The notes beneath the pieces were generated by a model. That model ran no database searches. It had not been told where the DNA came from and saw only the letters and a list, made by a program, of their open reading frames with translations. The position numbers and the translations under genes were made by a program. DNA of 64,000 nucleotides from Planctomycetota bacterium (GTDB lineage: Bacteria; Planctomycetota; Phycisphaerae; UBA1845): positions 1 through 64,000 of the forward strand of contig JAUWWQ010000021.1 of the NCBI GenBank assembly GCA_030616775.1, given 5' to 3'. Of this stretch, positions 33,849 to 41,710 are shown piece after piece. Every line of letters starts with the position of its first letter. Within the stretch, counting starts at the first letter, position 1.

Positions 33849-34628
33849 ATGATGTCACCACTACCCGCGACTCCAACGCCCGGCCCGCGTCCCTCGAGCG
33901 CCGCATCAGTTGGCCTGACAGTCGCTCTGTCACTGACTGGCGTGGCGGCAGCCCTGGGCGGTTCATCGACGGTACCCAACACGCTGCAATTCGGTCCGGG
34001 AAGTACGAATCATCCGGTCGGCGTCATCCCTTCTACGGCCGTTACCGTGCCTTCCAGTTGGCCGGTGGACAACCGCGGGGCGATCACCTGCTTGACCTGC
34101 CACGCGGACATCCCAACCAGCCGGGAAGTATCAGGGCCGCAACTGCGTGATTTCGAGTCACACGCTCCACAAGCGGCCGATTTCTGTGCGAGATGTCACG
34201 GTGAGACAGACCAGGGCAGCGCCAGGTCGGTGCATTGGCGTACACTGGGGGTAGCGCATCTCCCCAGCGATCGGACCGATCCTCGCGATGGTGGCGGAGT
34301 ACTCGATACCCGCACGCGGCAATGCCTCTCCTGCCACGACGGTGTCAGCGCACCCGAATCCACCAACACGACACCGTGGGCCCGTTCCCTGGGTAACATG
34401 GGTGACAAGCGCCGCAACCACCCCATCGGCGTCCAATACCGTGACCTTGGCCGCCCGAAGGACCTTTCCCCGCTCCGCCCCGCTAGCCTGTTGCCACGGG
34501 AGGTCGCTCTGCCCAACGGGAAAGTGGGCTGTCTTTCGTGTCACAACCTCTTTGCCGGAGGGGAGTATCTGCTGACTGTTCCGACCAAGGGTTCCGAACT
34601 ATGCCTGACTTGTCACGACATGAGATAA
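33849..34628 (+). CDS. Five-heme cytochrome c
   Basis: About 259 residues with a signal or anchor helix (VGLTVALSLTGVAAALGGSS) and five CxxCH sites: CLTCH, CARCH, CLSCH, CLSCH and CLTCH. The C-terminal half, with QCLSCHDGVSA, NHPIGVQYRDLG, VGCLSCHNLFAGGEYLL and CLTCHDMR, resembles the tetraheme module seen at 40213, 40897 and 46813. The frame runs up to 33579, but the upstream portion is Pro/Arg-rich and unlike a cytochrome, so I start at ATG 33849 (or 33852). It is divergent from the NHL fusion. Confidence 0.82.
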   Translation: MMSPLPATPTPGPRPSSAASVGLTVALSLTGVAAALGGSSTVPNTLQFGPGSTNHPVGVIPSTAVTVPSSWPVDNRGAITCLTCHADIPTSREVSGPQLRDFESHAPQAADFCARCHGETDQGSARSVHWRTLGVAHLPSDRTDPRDGGGVLDTRTRQCLSCHDGVSAPESTNTTPWARSLGNMGDKRRNHPIGVQYRDLGRPKDLSPLRPASLLPREVALPNGKVGCLSCHNLFAGGEYLLTVPTKGSELCLTCHDMR

Positions 34629-34641
34629 AAGCGAGGCAGTA

Positions 34642-34684
34642 AGGATGAAATATGAAGGATGAAGGATGAAGGATGAAGGATGAA
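34642..34684. repeat. Short tandem repeat (ggatgaa, period 7)
   Basis: About five copies of the heptamer ggatgaa directly after the five-heme cytochrome gene. It is a simple sequence tract between convergent genes. Confidence 0.75.
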
Positions 34685-34701
34685 TCGGGACGCTGATGTT
34701 T

Positions 34702-34956
34702 TCATTCTTCATCGGCCAGCAGTTGGTCAAAGACCAGGTCGATGGCGACATCGACGAGCGACACGCGCGCGGCATTGGCGATGGTCCACTCGTCGTCAGT
34801 GCCAAGCAGCGCGCTGCGTGTGGCCGTCTCAAACACGCTTACGACGTCGACACGAAATCCCGGACAGCCGCCCATCAGAAGCGGGACCAGGCAACACAAG
34901 CCAAACAGCGCTCGACACATTGTCGGCCCGCTAGAGACATTCGTACCCGTCTTCAT
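34702..34956 (-). CDS. Small predicted lipoprotein
   Basis: An 84-residue product. RALFGLCCLVPLLMGGC is a lipoprotein signal with lipobox LMGGC, leaving a mature peptide of about 50 residues (GFRVDVVSVFETATRSALLG). An ggag element lies about 10 bases before the ATG. I know no family by sight, though short lipoproteins of this pattern are common in Planctomycetota. It is unlike shadow frames because the signal peptide, Cys and amphipathic tail are all sensible. Confidence 0.55.
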   Translation of the reverse strand: MKTGTNVSSGPTMCRALFGLCCLVPLLMGGCPGFRVDVVSVFETATRSALLGTDDEWTIANAARVSLVDVAIDLVFDQLLADEE

Positions 34957-35096
34957 ATCTTGACACTCCGAGGTCCAACACGCCCGTTCAGTAGTATGCC
35001 GTCATCTGTCAAACGTCGCAAGGGCGCGAATTGCCCCGGTCACATCTTGGAAACACAGCTCCGGACTCGGGTATTGGCCTCTTACTTCATGGCCAG

Positions 35097-35417
35097 TCAC
35101 GCCGGTGCCTTGGCCGTCTCGATGGCATCGAGGAGGGCTCGCATGGCAGTGAGATAATCCGCCAACGCCTTCCGTCCTGCAGGCCTCAGACGGTAGGTTG
35201 TCTTGGGCCGGCGGCCGACGAATGCTTTCTTGCTGGCGATGTACCCGGTGTCCTCCAACGTTTGCAGGTGTGACCCCAGGCTGCCATCCGAGACTCGGAG
35301 GCGCTTTTTAAGGGTGGTGAAGTCCAGCGGTCCGTCCATCTGGAGGGCCGTCAAAACACCCAAGCGTACCGGTCCATGGACGGCCGTATCCAGCTTGTTG
35401 AAATCAATTGGCGGCAT
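35097..35417 (-). CDS. Winged-helix transcriptional regulator (HTH_34-like)
   Basis: A 106-residue winged-helix protein. The pattern HGPVRLGVLTALQMDGPLDF, LKKRLRVSDGSLGSHLQTLE and GYIASKKAFVGRRPKTTYRL matches the DNA-binding domain of PF13601 (HTH_34), related to ArsR/MarR repressors. It has no metal-binding Cys. It overlaps the upstream membrane-protein gene by 14 bases. Regulators of this kind, paired with a small membrane protein, commonly repress their own operon. Confidence 0.88.
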   Translation of the reverse strand: MPPIDFNKLDTAVHGPVRLGVLTALQMDGPLDFTTLKKRLRVSDGSLGSHLQTLEDTGYIASKKAFVGRRPKTTYRLRPAGRKALADYLTAMRALLDAIETAKAPA

Positions 35418-36012
35418 GGCCGGCGACGCTTCCTCGAAGCTGATGGGCGGTCAGTAGTGCAGCAGCCGCTCCGCCGACGACGAAGGCGGCGCCTACCAGA
35501 ATCCAAAGCGAGACCGGGCACAGTGGAATGGCCAGCCCGCACAGAATGAGCGGGACGGCTATACCCAGGTCGGGCATCCGCCCGCGGTCTTTAAGAACGG
35601 GCAAGATCATCGACAGTCCCAGAAGGAACAGCGCCGCGCCACCCGCGACGGTCAGTGAGATGCCCAGCTTGGTAGCCCACAGGCGGTAGACAACGGCCAG
35701 CCCACCGACCACGACCATGCCGACAAGACCGGCTGTGTACTCGCGACGGCGGATGGGTGACCGTCCCGTGCTGCGGCGGTATCTGGCTCGCATCCGCACT
35801 ACGTGGACCACGGCCAGCACAATCAGAGGGACCATACCCCACTGGGCCGGCAGCCCATGAGGCACCAGGGCCCAGCCCACGGCCACCGCACCGCCCGCGG
35901 CCAGCATGAGATTGGCCCGGACCTCCTCTTGCCCATAGGGCAGCTCGAACCCGGCGGCGCGTTGGACGGCCGCCAAATCCTCCTTCACCCGGTTCAGGTC
36001 ATCGTCACTCAC
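35404..36012 (-). CDS. Multi-pass membrane protein paired with the regulator
   Basis: A 202-residue protein with a polar, helical N-terminus (DLNRVKEDLAAVQRAAGF) and about six predicted helices (AAGGAVAVGWALV, GMVPLIVLAVVHVV, GLVGMVVVGGLAVVY and others). I do not recognise a named function. The start is GTG at 36012, preceded at good distance by a perfect gaggaggt. An imperfect palindrome (tactctagatcttgtagta, near 36070-36088) lies upstream and could be the operator for the co-encoded regulator. Expression is probably autoregulated. Confidence 0.8.
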   Translation of the reverse strand: MSDDDLNRVKEDLAAVQRAAGFELPYGQEEVRANLMLAAGGAVAVGWALVPHGLPAQWGMVPLIVLAVVHVVRMRARYRRSTGRSPIRRREYTAGLVGMVVVGGLAVVYRLWATKLGISLTVAGGAALFLLGLSMILPVLKDRGRMPDLGIAVPLILCGLAIPLCPVSLWILVGAAFVVGGAAAALLTAHQLRGSVAGHAAN

Positions 36013-36931
36013 GGGTTGTACCTCCTCGCGATGCTCCCGGCAGCGCGCTATACTCGGACAATTTGATTACTCTAGATCTTGTAGTATATCGGCGCTGCGG
36101 GCAGCCGGTCAAGCTTTTTTCCGAGATTTCCCTTCTTCTAACGCCGCCGTGTCCACGACCCTGCTGAAACAGACCGTCCGATCGCAGGCGAAACCACAGA
36201 TACGGGCTGAATCCGTTGCTCGTCGCCACTCAATGCCGCCCTCAAAAACCCGGTTGGCCGCCGGGACGGTTCCGACCGAGAGCATCGAGGAGCCCCTGAG
36301 ACTCACCCGAGTGTCGAAACTCCGGCTTCGCAACCCCGGAGATAACCCGAAATCGCTATTGGCTCCGGTTACAGAACGCGCCCAGGCTCTAGAGTCGCCT
36401 GAATAGCGTCGGGTGTGCTCTGGTACTCCCCAAACGGAATCGTGGCGTTTTTGCAGAGTCTTTGCCCGCTGGGCATGGAGCACTTCGGGCATCATCAGGG
36501 CTGTCAGCAATAAGGTAAAGATCAGGATTAAGACCAGACCCTGACTCGCCGTCTGAGCACCACCGTGGCCGCCGCCAGGACGAGCAGCGTCATGGCCACC
36601 AGAGAGGTCCAGCCAGTTGCACCGGGGCCGGTGGAAGACTCGCCACGACTCTGGTATCCTGGATGGAGTGCCGCAACTCAGGTCGACTCGGAGCGTAGCA
36701 GTGCCATACGTTGCTGACATGGACCTTTCATCGGCGGACGTCGGAGCCCTATCCTCCGTTGGCGCTCAGGCGGGGTTCCTAGCCAAGCTGGGCTACCCGA
36801 CGGGCTGCCGGAAGGAACTCACGGCGTTGGCGCTCGGCCTGAAGGGCGACACCGGTCAGGCCCGCTGAAGGGGTAATGGTGGAATAAAGTGAATGACCAG
36901 AGACTTCGCGGGCGTGTAGAAGGTTCCGAAT
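36013..36931. other. Gene-poor stretch with gene debris
   Basis: No intact gene is convincing in this 0.9 kb. It holds the upstream region of the regulator operon, a C-terminal membrane-anchor remnant (36528-36644), and long minus-strand open frames that mix a hydrophobic helix (LVLILIFTLLLTALMMPEV) with non-coding-like residues. It looks like decayed genes. Confidence 0.5.
36528..36644 (-). pseudogene. C-terminal membrane-anchor remnant
   Basis: The minus frame ending at 36528 reads a Gly/Ser/Thr-rich start (GESSTGPGATGW), a hydrophobic helix (VAMTLLVLAAATVVL) and a basic end (RRRVRVWS), then stop. This is the layout of a C-terminal sorting or anchoring tail. The frame is closed by a stop codon just upstream and no start codon is available, so it is probably the last piece of a lost surface-protein gene. 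Confidence 0.35.
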
Positions 36932-37873
36932 ATGGTCAAGGCAAAACTGCCACAACCGTTGCAGCGTGATCCTCAGACCGACATGGAAGTCGAGCGCAGC
37001 AAGGCGGATTCATTGTGCTACGTGGCGATCGAGCGAGTCGTGGCCAAGCTCCTTGATGGGTGCGACTCGCATCTACGGATGACGAAGGGGCATCTACTCC
37101 GCTCCCTCAAGCTAACCCACCAGTCAATGGTTACCCTTGTCACACGGGGGAAGCAGGAACACATGGGCGACCTCCTGCCGCTGACACGGATGCAGGTTGA
37201 GCGAGTACTCATGTGCATGCTGCTCGTGGAGGACCCCGGCAAGTATTTGCCACGATTTCGTAAAGCAGCTTGGAAGGCCACGATCACGCGCGACTGGCGG
37301 ATGCTGGCAGAGGTGGGATATCTCGATTCGGTACAGGAGTTTAAGAAGAATCTCGATGGGCAGATTTACGACTACGCCAAGGACTTCGACGTGACGCCCG
37401 ACGAAGTGGAGACGCTGCGCTCGGAGCTTCATGGTACGCCACTCGATGCCAAGTACATGAAAACGACCATCCCGGAAATGCCGAACGCAGGCAATGTGGA
37501 GGACATTGTAAAGGACTCCGCGTTAAGACAGGTTGCCCAGCGTCTCTACGTCACGTTCAATGATCTCTGCAACTACTCGCATGGTGGCTTTTTGGGCGTG
37601 ATGATCGGGGGATTGCTGGGCGGGCACATAAAGAGCGTGGATCAGTCCAAGGCAGACACTTTTTTTGAGAAAAAGGTGGTTGATCCCACGTTTCCTTGCA
37701 GCTATGTGTGCATGATGACAGCAGCGACATTGTTCGGATTGCCCTACAAGCGCGATCCGGAAGTGGTGGCTGCGTTGATCAACGGCTGGTCGCCACACCT
37801 TTGTGAGGCGACCGCTCTCGGTATCGTCGTGTGGGATGCGTGGGCGAGAGAGGCCCTTGGAGCACTGGGCTGA
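36932..37873 (+). CDS. Hypothetical helical protein, DUF5677-like pattern
   Basis: A 313-residue soluble, helix-rich protein. Segments such as RSLKLTHQSMVTLVTRGKQE, LTRMQVERVLMCMLLVEDPG and LCNYSHGGFLGVMIGGL resemble DUF5677-type proteins, whose His-containing C-terminal helix is HEPN-like. This resemblance is from memory and weak. The first Met (GTTCCGAATATGG context) is reasonable. The gene starts a plus-strand accessory patch with a helicase fragment and a HEPN-like gene, so a defence or stress role is plausible. Confidence 0.62.
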   Translation: MVKAKLPQPLQRDPQTDMEVERSKADSLCYVAIERVVAKLLDGCDSHLRMTKGHLLRSLKLTHQSMVTLVTRGKQEHMGDLLPLTRMQVERVLMCMLLVEDPGKYLPRFRKAAWKATITRDWRMLAEVGYLDSVQEFKKNLDGQIYDYAKDFDVTPDEVETLRSELHGTPLDAKYMKTTIPEMPNAGNVEDIVKDSALRQVAQRLYVTFNDLCNYSHGGFLGVMIGGLLGGHIKSVDQSKADTFFEKKVVDPTFPCSYVCMMTAATLFGLPYKRDPEVVAALINGWSPHLCEATALGIVVWDAWAREALGALG

Positions 37874-37911
37874 CGACAACGGACAGCGCGAAGGCGCAAA
37901 GGTGTACCGGA

Positions 37912-38118
37912 ATGCTCCCCTTTGCCATCGACAACGACCAATACCGTCTTGTAGACGCGCTCGACGAGCTGCTGGGCGCGACTGGGAGCAGGCCGTTCGA
38001 CGTGGCCACGGCATACTTCGCGATCTCAGGCTACCGCGAGGTCAAGGACGGCCTGCACAGGGTCGGAGCATTTCGCCTGCTCATCGGCTCCGACTGGTCA
38101 AACGGCAGCCTGTGCTAG
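37912..38118 (+). pseudogene. N-terminal fragment of a PLD-domain helicase-like protein
   Basis: Only 68 residues. The start LVDALDELLGATGSRPFDVA followed by TAYFAISGYREVKDGL and FRLLIGSD is the opening of the phospholipase D-like domain found at the N-terminus of SNF2/DEAD-type helicases in restriction and phage-defence loci. The reading frame stops after GSDWSNGSLC, so the HxK catalytic part and the helicase are missing. It sits 38 bases after the upstream gene. Confidence 0.5.
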
Positions 38119-38134
38119 CCAGGAAGAAAATAGC

Positions 38135-39472
38135 ATGCCCGAAGAACTGCGCCCGTTGTATACTACTCCAGAGGCAAATACTCCGGTCCATCTATACACT
38201 GGTTCAGTGGAAATCTTCAGAACCGGTGATACGTACCGGAAGGACGCGGAAGTCTCACTCGCTTGGCTCCCGTCGCCGCGCGTCGAAATTCGCGTGGTTG
38301 ACTTCCTTCCACCGGGGATCTTGGATGGAAGTGACGAATGGCGAGTCTCCATCCCCGGTCGTGCTGTGTCGATCCTCGCGCATTGGACGAGCGCCAACGT
38401 GTCGTCCGGGACCGGTGCTGAGCCGGCACGCACCATCGGAAGGCTGTATGACAACGACACGTTCGCTGGGTGCGAGTTGAATTCCGTTGTATTTCACGTC
38501 GCAAACGGGACGGAGTACATCGGTGCACCGGTCCACCACCATGATGGACCGGGTGCGAGCGCATCTCGGGCAGTCTTGGAAGCCGCGCCCTGGCGAATAA
38601 CATTTGACGCGATCCGTCAATGGCAAGGGGACAACACCCGCCGAAGCCTGCGGGCCTTGGGTGGATACGCGATCACTCATGTGGGTCGCCTTGAGCGAAT
38701 CGACGGGCGACCCTTTACGGGCGAGGACGCTGACCGTCTTATAGAATCCCTCGGATGGCTGCTCTCGCTCTGCCGCGGAGCCTGGACGTTCCCATTGCTG
38801 CTTGCGGGTGAAGACACAGACAGCCAGGAGCGCCGGGATATTTGGCGGTGCCTTCGAATCGACGCCGATGCAGCACATCGGAGCTGGTTCAACCAGTTGT
38901 CGAGCGAAGGCTTCAGTGCGTTCCCGGGCTTGGTGGCCAGACTCGGCGACCCGACTTGGAACGAACCGGTTCGTCACGCCCTGCACTGGTACATCGTGTG
39001 CAACAAGCCGAGGCCGGTCAGCATCGAGGGTGCAATCGTACTGCAGCAGGCCGCGTTTGAGTTATTGGCCTGGACGTTGCTGGTGGAAGATCACAGGGTC
39101 CCGAGCGAGGACGGAATTCAGAAGCTCCCGGCGTCAGATCGGATACGGCTAATGCTCTCGACCTGCGACATCCCGCTCGATATTCCTCCGGACCTAAGCG
39201 ATCTCGTGAACGTCGCAAAGGCCGAGAACTGGCAGGACGGCCCCCGTGCAACCACTGAGATCCGCAACGCAATCGTCCACGCCAGTCCGAAAAAGCGGGC
39301 TCGAATCCTCGCACACGGGCCCAACGCTCGGACGGACGCCTGGACACTTGGACAGTGGTATCTTGAACTTGTTCTTTTACACCTATTTGGCTACACGGGA
39401 CATTACTCAAACCGTCTGCGCCGCAGTGGTTGGCGAGGGACGGAGGTCGAGCCGATCCCGTGGGCGAAGTGA
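38135..39472 (+). CDS. Hypothetical protein with a HEPN-type RNase motif
   Basis: A 445-residue protein with no recognised name. The N-terminal 170 residues are beta-rich; the C-terminal part is helical (ALHWYIVCNKPRPVSIEGAI, LQQAAFELLAWTLLVED). Near residue 390 the motif TEIRNAIVHASPKK gives R-x4-H, the HEPN RNase signature. The layout (beta N-terminus, HEPN C-terminus) recalls ApeA-type abortive-infection proteins, but I cannot claim homology. A stand-alone HEPN RNase acting in defence is the working idea. It starts 16 bases after the helicase fragment. Confidence 0.7.
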   Translation: MPEELRPLYTTPEANTPVHLYTGSVEIFRTGDTYRKDAEVSLAWLPSPRVEIRVVDFLPPGILDGSDEWRVSIPGRAVSILAHWTSANVSSGTGAEPARTIGRLYDNDTFAGCELNSVVFHVANGTEYIGAPVHHHDGPGASASRAVLEAAPWRITFDAIRQWQGDNTRRSLRALGGYAITHVGRLERIDGRPFTGEDADRLIESLGWLLSLCRGAWTFPLLLAGEDTDSQERRDIWRCLRIDADAAHRSWFNQLSSEGFSAFPGLVARLGDPTWNEPVRHALHWYIVCNKPRPVSIEGAIVLQQAAFELLAWTLLVEDHRVPSEDGIQKLPASDRIRLMLSTCDIPLDIPPDLSDLVNVAKAENWQDGPRATTEIRNAIVHASPKKRARILAHGPNARTDAWTLGQWYLELVLLHLFGYTGHYSNRLRRSGWRGTEVEPIPWAK

Positions 39473-39641
39473 CGTTGCAGCCGCCTTATGAATGAGCCGT
39501 TTGTCATCGATAATGAGCTATCATGGGAGAAAGTCACCGATTCTTGAAGCAGCGGGATCGTCGCCTTCCGATCCGATGAGCGCGATCTCGACGACAGCGG
39601 CACAATCGAGCTGACGGACTTTGCCGAATTCCGAAACAAAC

Positions 39642-39986
39642 TCATGGGACCATAGCCGGGCCGCTAACCCACCGGATCGAGTCTGAACCGGGGACGAAAA
39701 GAGTACAACGCTGAGGACAACCACATCGCTGGACCGAGAATCCCTTCTCGGTCCTCTGGCAGGTGCCGAGAATCCCGATGTACATCGGGACTCGGCACAG
39801 CAAACAGGTCAACTCGCCGTCGATCCCGGCGCACTTTCTGCACCCCAACGACCAGTAAGCGGCGTTCCGGTAATGTCCAGCCGGCTTGTCGCCGCACTCG
39901 CGGCATATCGACCCGGCGGGTTCCCCCGGCCTTGCGGCTTGAGGAAATGCGCCCAACCTGTTATGATAACAGAGCTTACAGCCCAT
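39642..39986 (-). CDS. Possible small zinc-ribbon protein running into a repeat
   Basis: The first 65 residues show four CxxC pairs at regular spacing: GCKLCYH, ICRECGD, GCRKCAG and TCLLCRV, which fits a double zinc ribbon. The last of these and everything after it are encoded by the two-hairpin repeat (translated RTEKGFSVQR). The repeat therefore supplies the C-terminal 50 residues, and the gene may have been truncated by insertion. No clear ribosome binding site is seen. It may be real but small. Confidence 0.42.
   Translation of the reverse strand: MGCKLCYHNRLGAFPQAARPGEPAGSICRECGDKPAGHYRNAAYWSLGCRKCAGIDGELTCLLCRVPMYIGILGTCQRTEKGFSVQRCGCPQRCTLFVPGSDSIRWVSGPAMVP
39731..39798. repeat. Dispersed two-hairpin repeat
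   Basis: Hairpins ggaccgag...ctcggtcc (39731-39754) and an extended gtgccgag...ctcggcac (39763-39798) whose loop has grown into a longer palindrome (cccgatgtacatcggg). It is bounded by gct and agc. Confidence 0.7.
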
Positions 39987-40212
39987 TCTGTTATGGACCG
40001 TGTGGGGCTAATGGGGGGTTGACGGGTCGGTACGGTCCGGGTAGTCAGCCGGCAGAGCGAGTATGGGACCCGTGCGAAGCACCAGGATGCCGGTGTTACT
40101 CAGTCGTTTCCGGGGCACGGCCACGAGAAATGGCTGCCGCGTTGTGCTAGCATTAGTACAGGCTCCGGGGGTGTGTTGGTCAGGGAGAGCCACATTTGAG
40201 TAGGAGGTTGCC

Positions 40213-40824
40213 ATGAGGCAGGCAATATTCATCCCGCTCTCGATCGCGCTGGGCGCTTGCGGTGCGGCCGCGTTTGCAGCCGGGATCATCGGGACCGGGC
40301 ATGACTTTTCGAGCGAAGCGTGGAGCGACGGGCGAATCTGTCTGCCGTGTCATGCATCGCACAACGCACAGACTGACGACGACGGCAGCAGCATGGTCCT
40401 CTGGAACCATGTGATGACCGACGAGACATTCACGATGTACTCCGATTTCGTGATCGAACGAACGGATCGCGACCAGGATGAGCAGCCGGGAGGGTCCAGC
40501 AAGCTGTGCCTGAGCTGCCACGATGGTGCAACCGCCGTCGATGCCTTCGGTGGCGGGCCGGAGTCCCCTTCGGTCTTCGCAGAGACCTCCCTGGGCACGG
40601 ATCTGCGGGATGACCACCCGATCGGAGTGCAATATCCGCCCGACGGCTTCGCCGGGTTCAAGCCGAGGGCCAATCTGCCCCCGGTGAAGCTGGAGGCCTG
40701 GGGTGGCAAGACCGACCGCGTTGAGTGCACGTCATGTCATGAACCGCACTCGGACGATTTCGGCATGTTCCTGCGCATGGACAATACCGGCAGCGCCCTG
40801 TGTCTGCAGTGTCATGACAAGTAG
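40213..40824 (+). CDS. Tetraheme cytochrome c (copy 1)
   Basis: A 203-residue secreted cytochrome. The signal peptide (IPLSIALGACGAAAFAAG) is followed by four CxxCH sites: CLPCH, CLSCH, CTSCH and CLQCH. The conserved module runs GRICLPCHASH, SSKLCLSCHDGATA, LGTDLRDDHPIGVQYP, RVECTSCHEPHSDDFGMFL and SALCLQCHDK. The next gene is a close paralogue 72 bases away, showing local duplication. It was probably a soluble periplasmic carrier. The HP in DDHPIGVQ and the H of PCHASH are candidate distal ligands. Confidence 0.9.
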   Translation: MRQAIFIPLSIALGACGAAAFAAGIIGTGHDFSSEAWSDGRICLPCHASHNAQTDDDGSSMVLWNHVMTDETFTMYSDFVIERTDRDQDEQPGGSSKLCLSCHDGATAVDAFGGGPESPSVFAETSLGTDLRDDHPIGVQYPPDGFAGFKPRANLPPVKLEAWGGKTDRVECTSCHEPHSDDFGMFLRMDNTGSALCLQCHDK

Positions 40825-40896
40825 CCCCGCTTCACTTCGCGGGACGGCCCGACTGCAAAGGTATAGCTAGCGAATGGATGAATGGATGGGGGATCG

Positions 40897-41529
40897 ATGA
40901 AATCTACAATGGGGTGGCGAACAGCAGTATTCGTGGCCATACTGACTGGCGCGGCCATTTCACAGGACACGTCCAGGATCGCGAATACGCCGCATAATCT
41001 AAACACCGTGGACGTTTGGGGCGTGGTCGTTCCCCAGAACCGTGTGTGCCTGCCCTGTCACACGTCCCATGGTGCCAAGATGGACGATGACCGGGGGGCC
41101 TTGGTGTTGTGGAACCACGAGATCACGGAGCAGACGTTCGAGATGTATACCACCTCGGCGGGTCACCAGGGCGGTCAGCCGGAGGGCACCAGTAAACTCT
41201 GCCTGAGCTGCCATGATGGGGCCACCGCCATCGACAGCTTCGGCGGCAACAGCGATTTCTTCAACAATGTCAGGATCGCCCCGGATCGTCCCAGCAACCT
41301 CGGCACGGACCTGCGGGACGATCACCCCATCGGGATTCAATATCCTCCGCCGGACTTGACAGGTTACAACGACAAGAGCACATTCAGCGGGGTGAAGGTA
41401 GTGACGGTCAACGGCATTGACCGGGTGGAATGTACGTCTTGCCACGACCCCCATGACAACTCACTCGGAATGTTCCTTCGACAAACGCTGGACGGCAGTG
41501 CGATCTGTCTCGAGTGTCATGACAAATAG
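40897..41529 (+). CDS. Tetraheme cytochrome c (copy 2)
   Basis: A 210-residue secreted cytochrome. I chose ATG 40897 so the signal peptide WRTAVFVAILTGAAISQ starts near the N-terminus. Four CxxCH sites follow: CLPCH, CLSCH, CTSCH and CLECH. It matches copy 1 almost motif for motif (GTSKLCLSCHDGATAIDSFG, LGTDLRDDHPIGIQYPP, VECTSCHDPHDNSLGMFLR), with the largest differences in the middle loop (about 95-140). It lies 72 bases after copy 1 and 181 bases before the NHL lipoprotein. Confidence 0.9.
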   Translation: MKSTMGWRTAVFVAILTGAAISQDTSRIANTPHNLNTVDVWGVVVPQNRVCLPCHTSHGAKMDDDRGALVLWNHEITEQTFEMYTTSAGHQGGQPEGTSKLCLSCHDGATAIDSFGGNSDFFNNVRIAPDRPSNLGTDLRDDHPIGIQYPPPDLTGYNDKSTFSGVKVVTVNGIDRVECTSCHDPHDNSLGMFLRQTLDGSAICLECHDK

Positions 41530-41710
41530 TCGCCCCGGGAGAAGATGCGAAAGGCGGAAACGCCGATAACTTCCCATGGACGGACCTGATCGGTGAAGGC
41601 GCAATCGGGGCCTCGCTCGATGTCCCGTCGCGGAGCCGATGCCCCAATCCGGGAGGTGTTGCCTTGTGAAAGGAAGCCAGCGACATCCGTGTATTCTGCG
41701 ATGTTGGCCG

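Larger units (their letters stand above)
39473..40212. other. Repeat-bearing intergenic stretch
   Basis: Between the HEPN-like gene and the first tetraheme cytochrome. It holds one two-hairpin repeat (39731-39798) and a possible small zinc-ribbon gene on the minus strand (39642-39986). Nothing else is supported. Confidence 0.55.

Noticed and set aside
36109-36720. 203-codon minus frame with a hydrophobic helix
   Set aside because: Residue use is Arg/Ser-rich and unlike its neighbours, and another frame over the same DNA reads a better anchor tail. Treated as debris.
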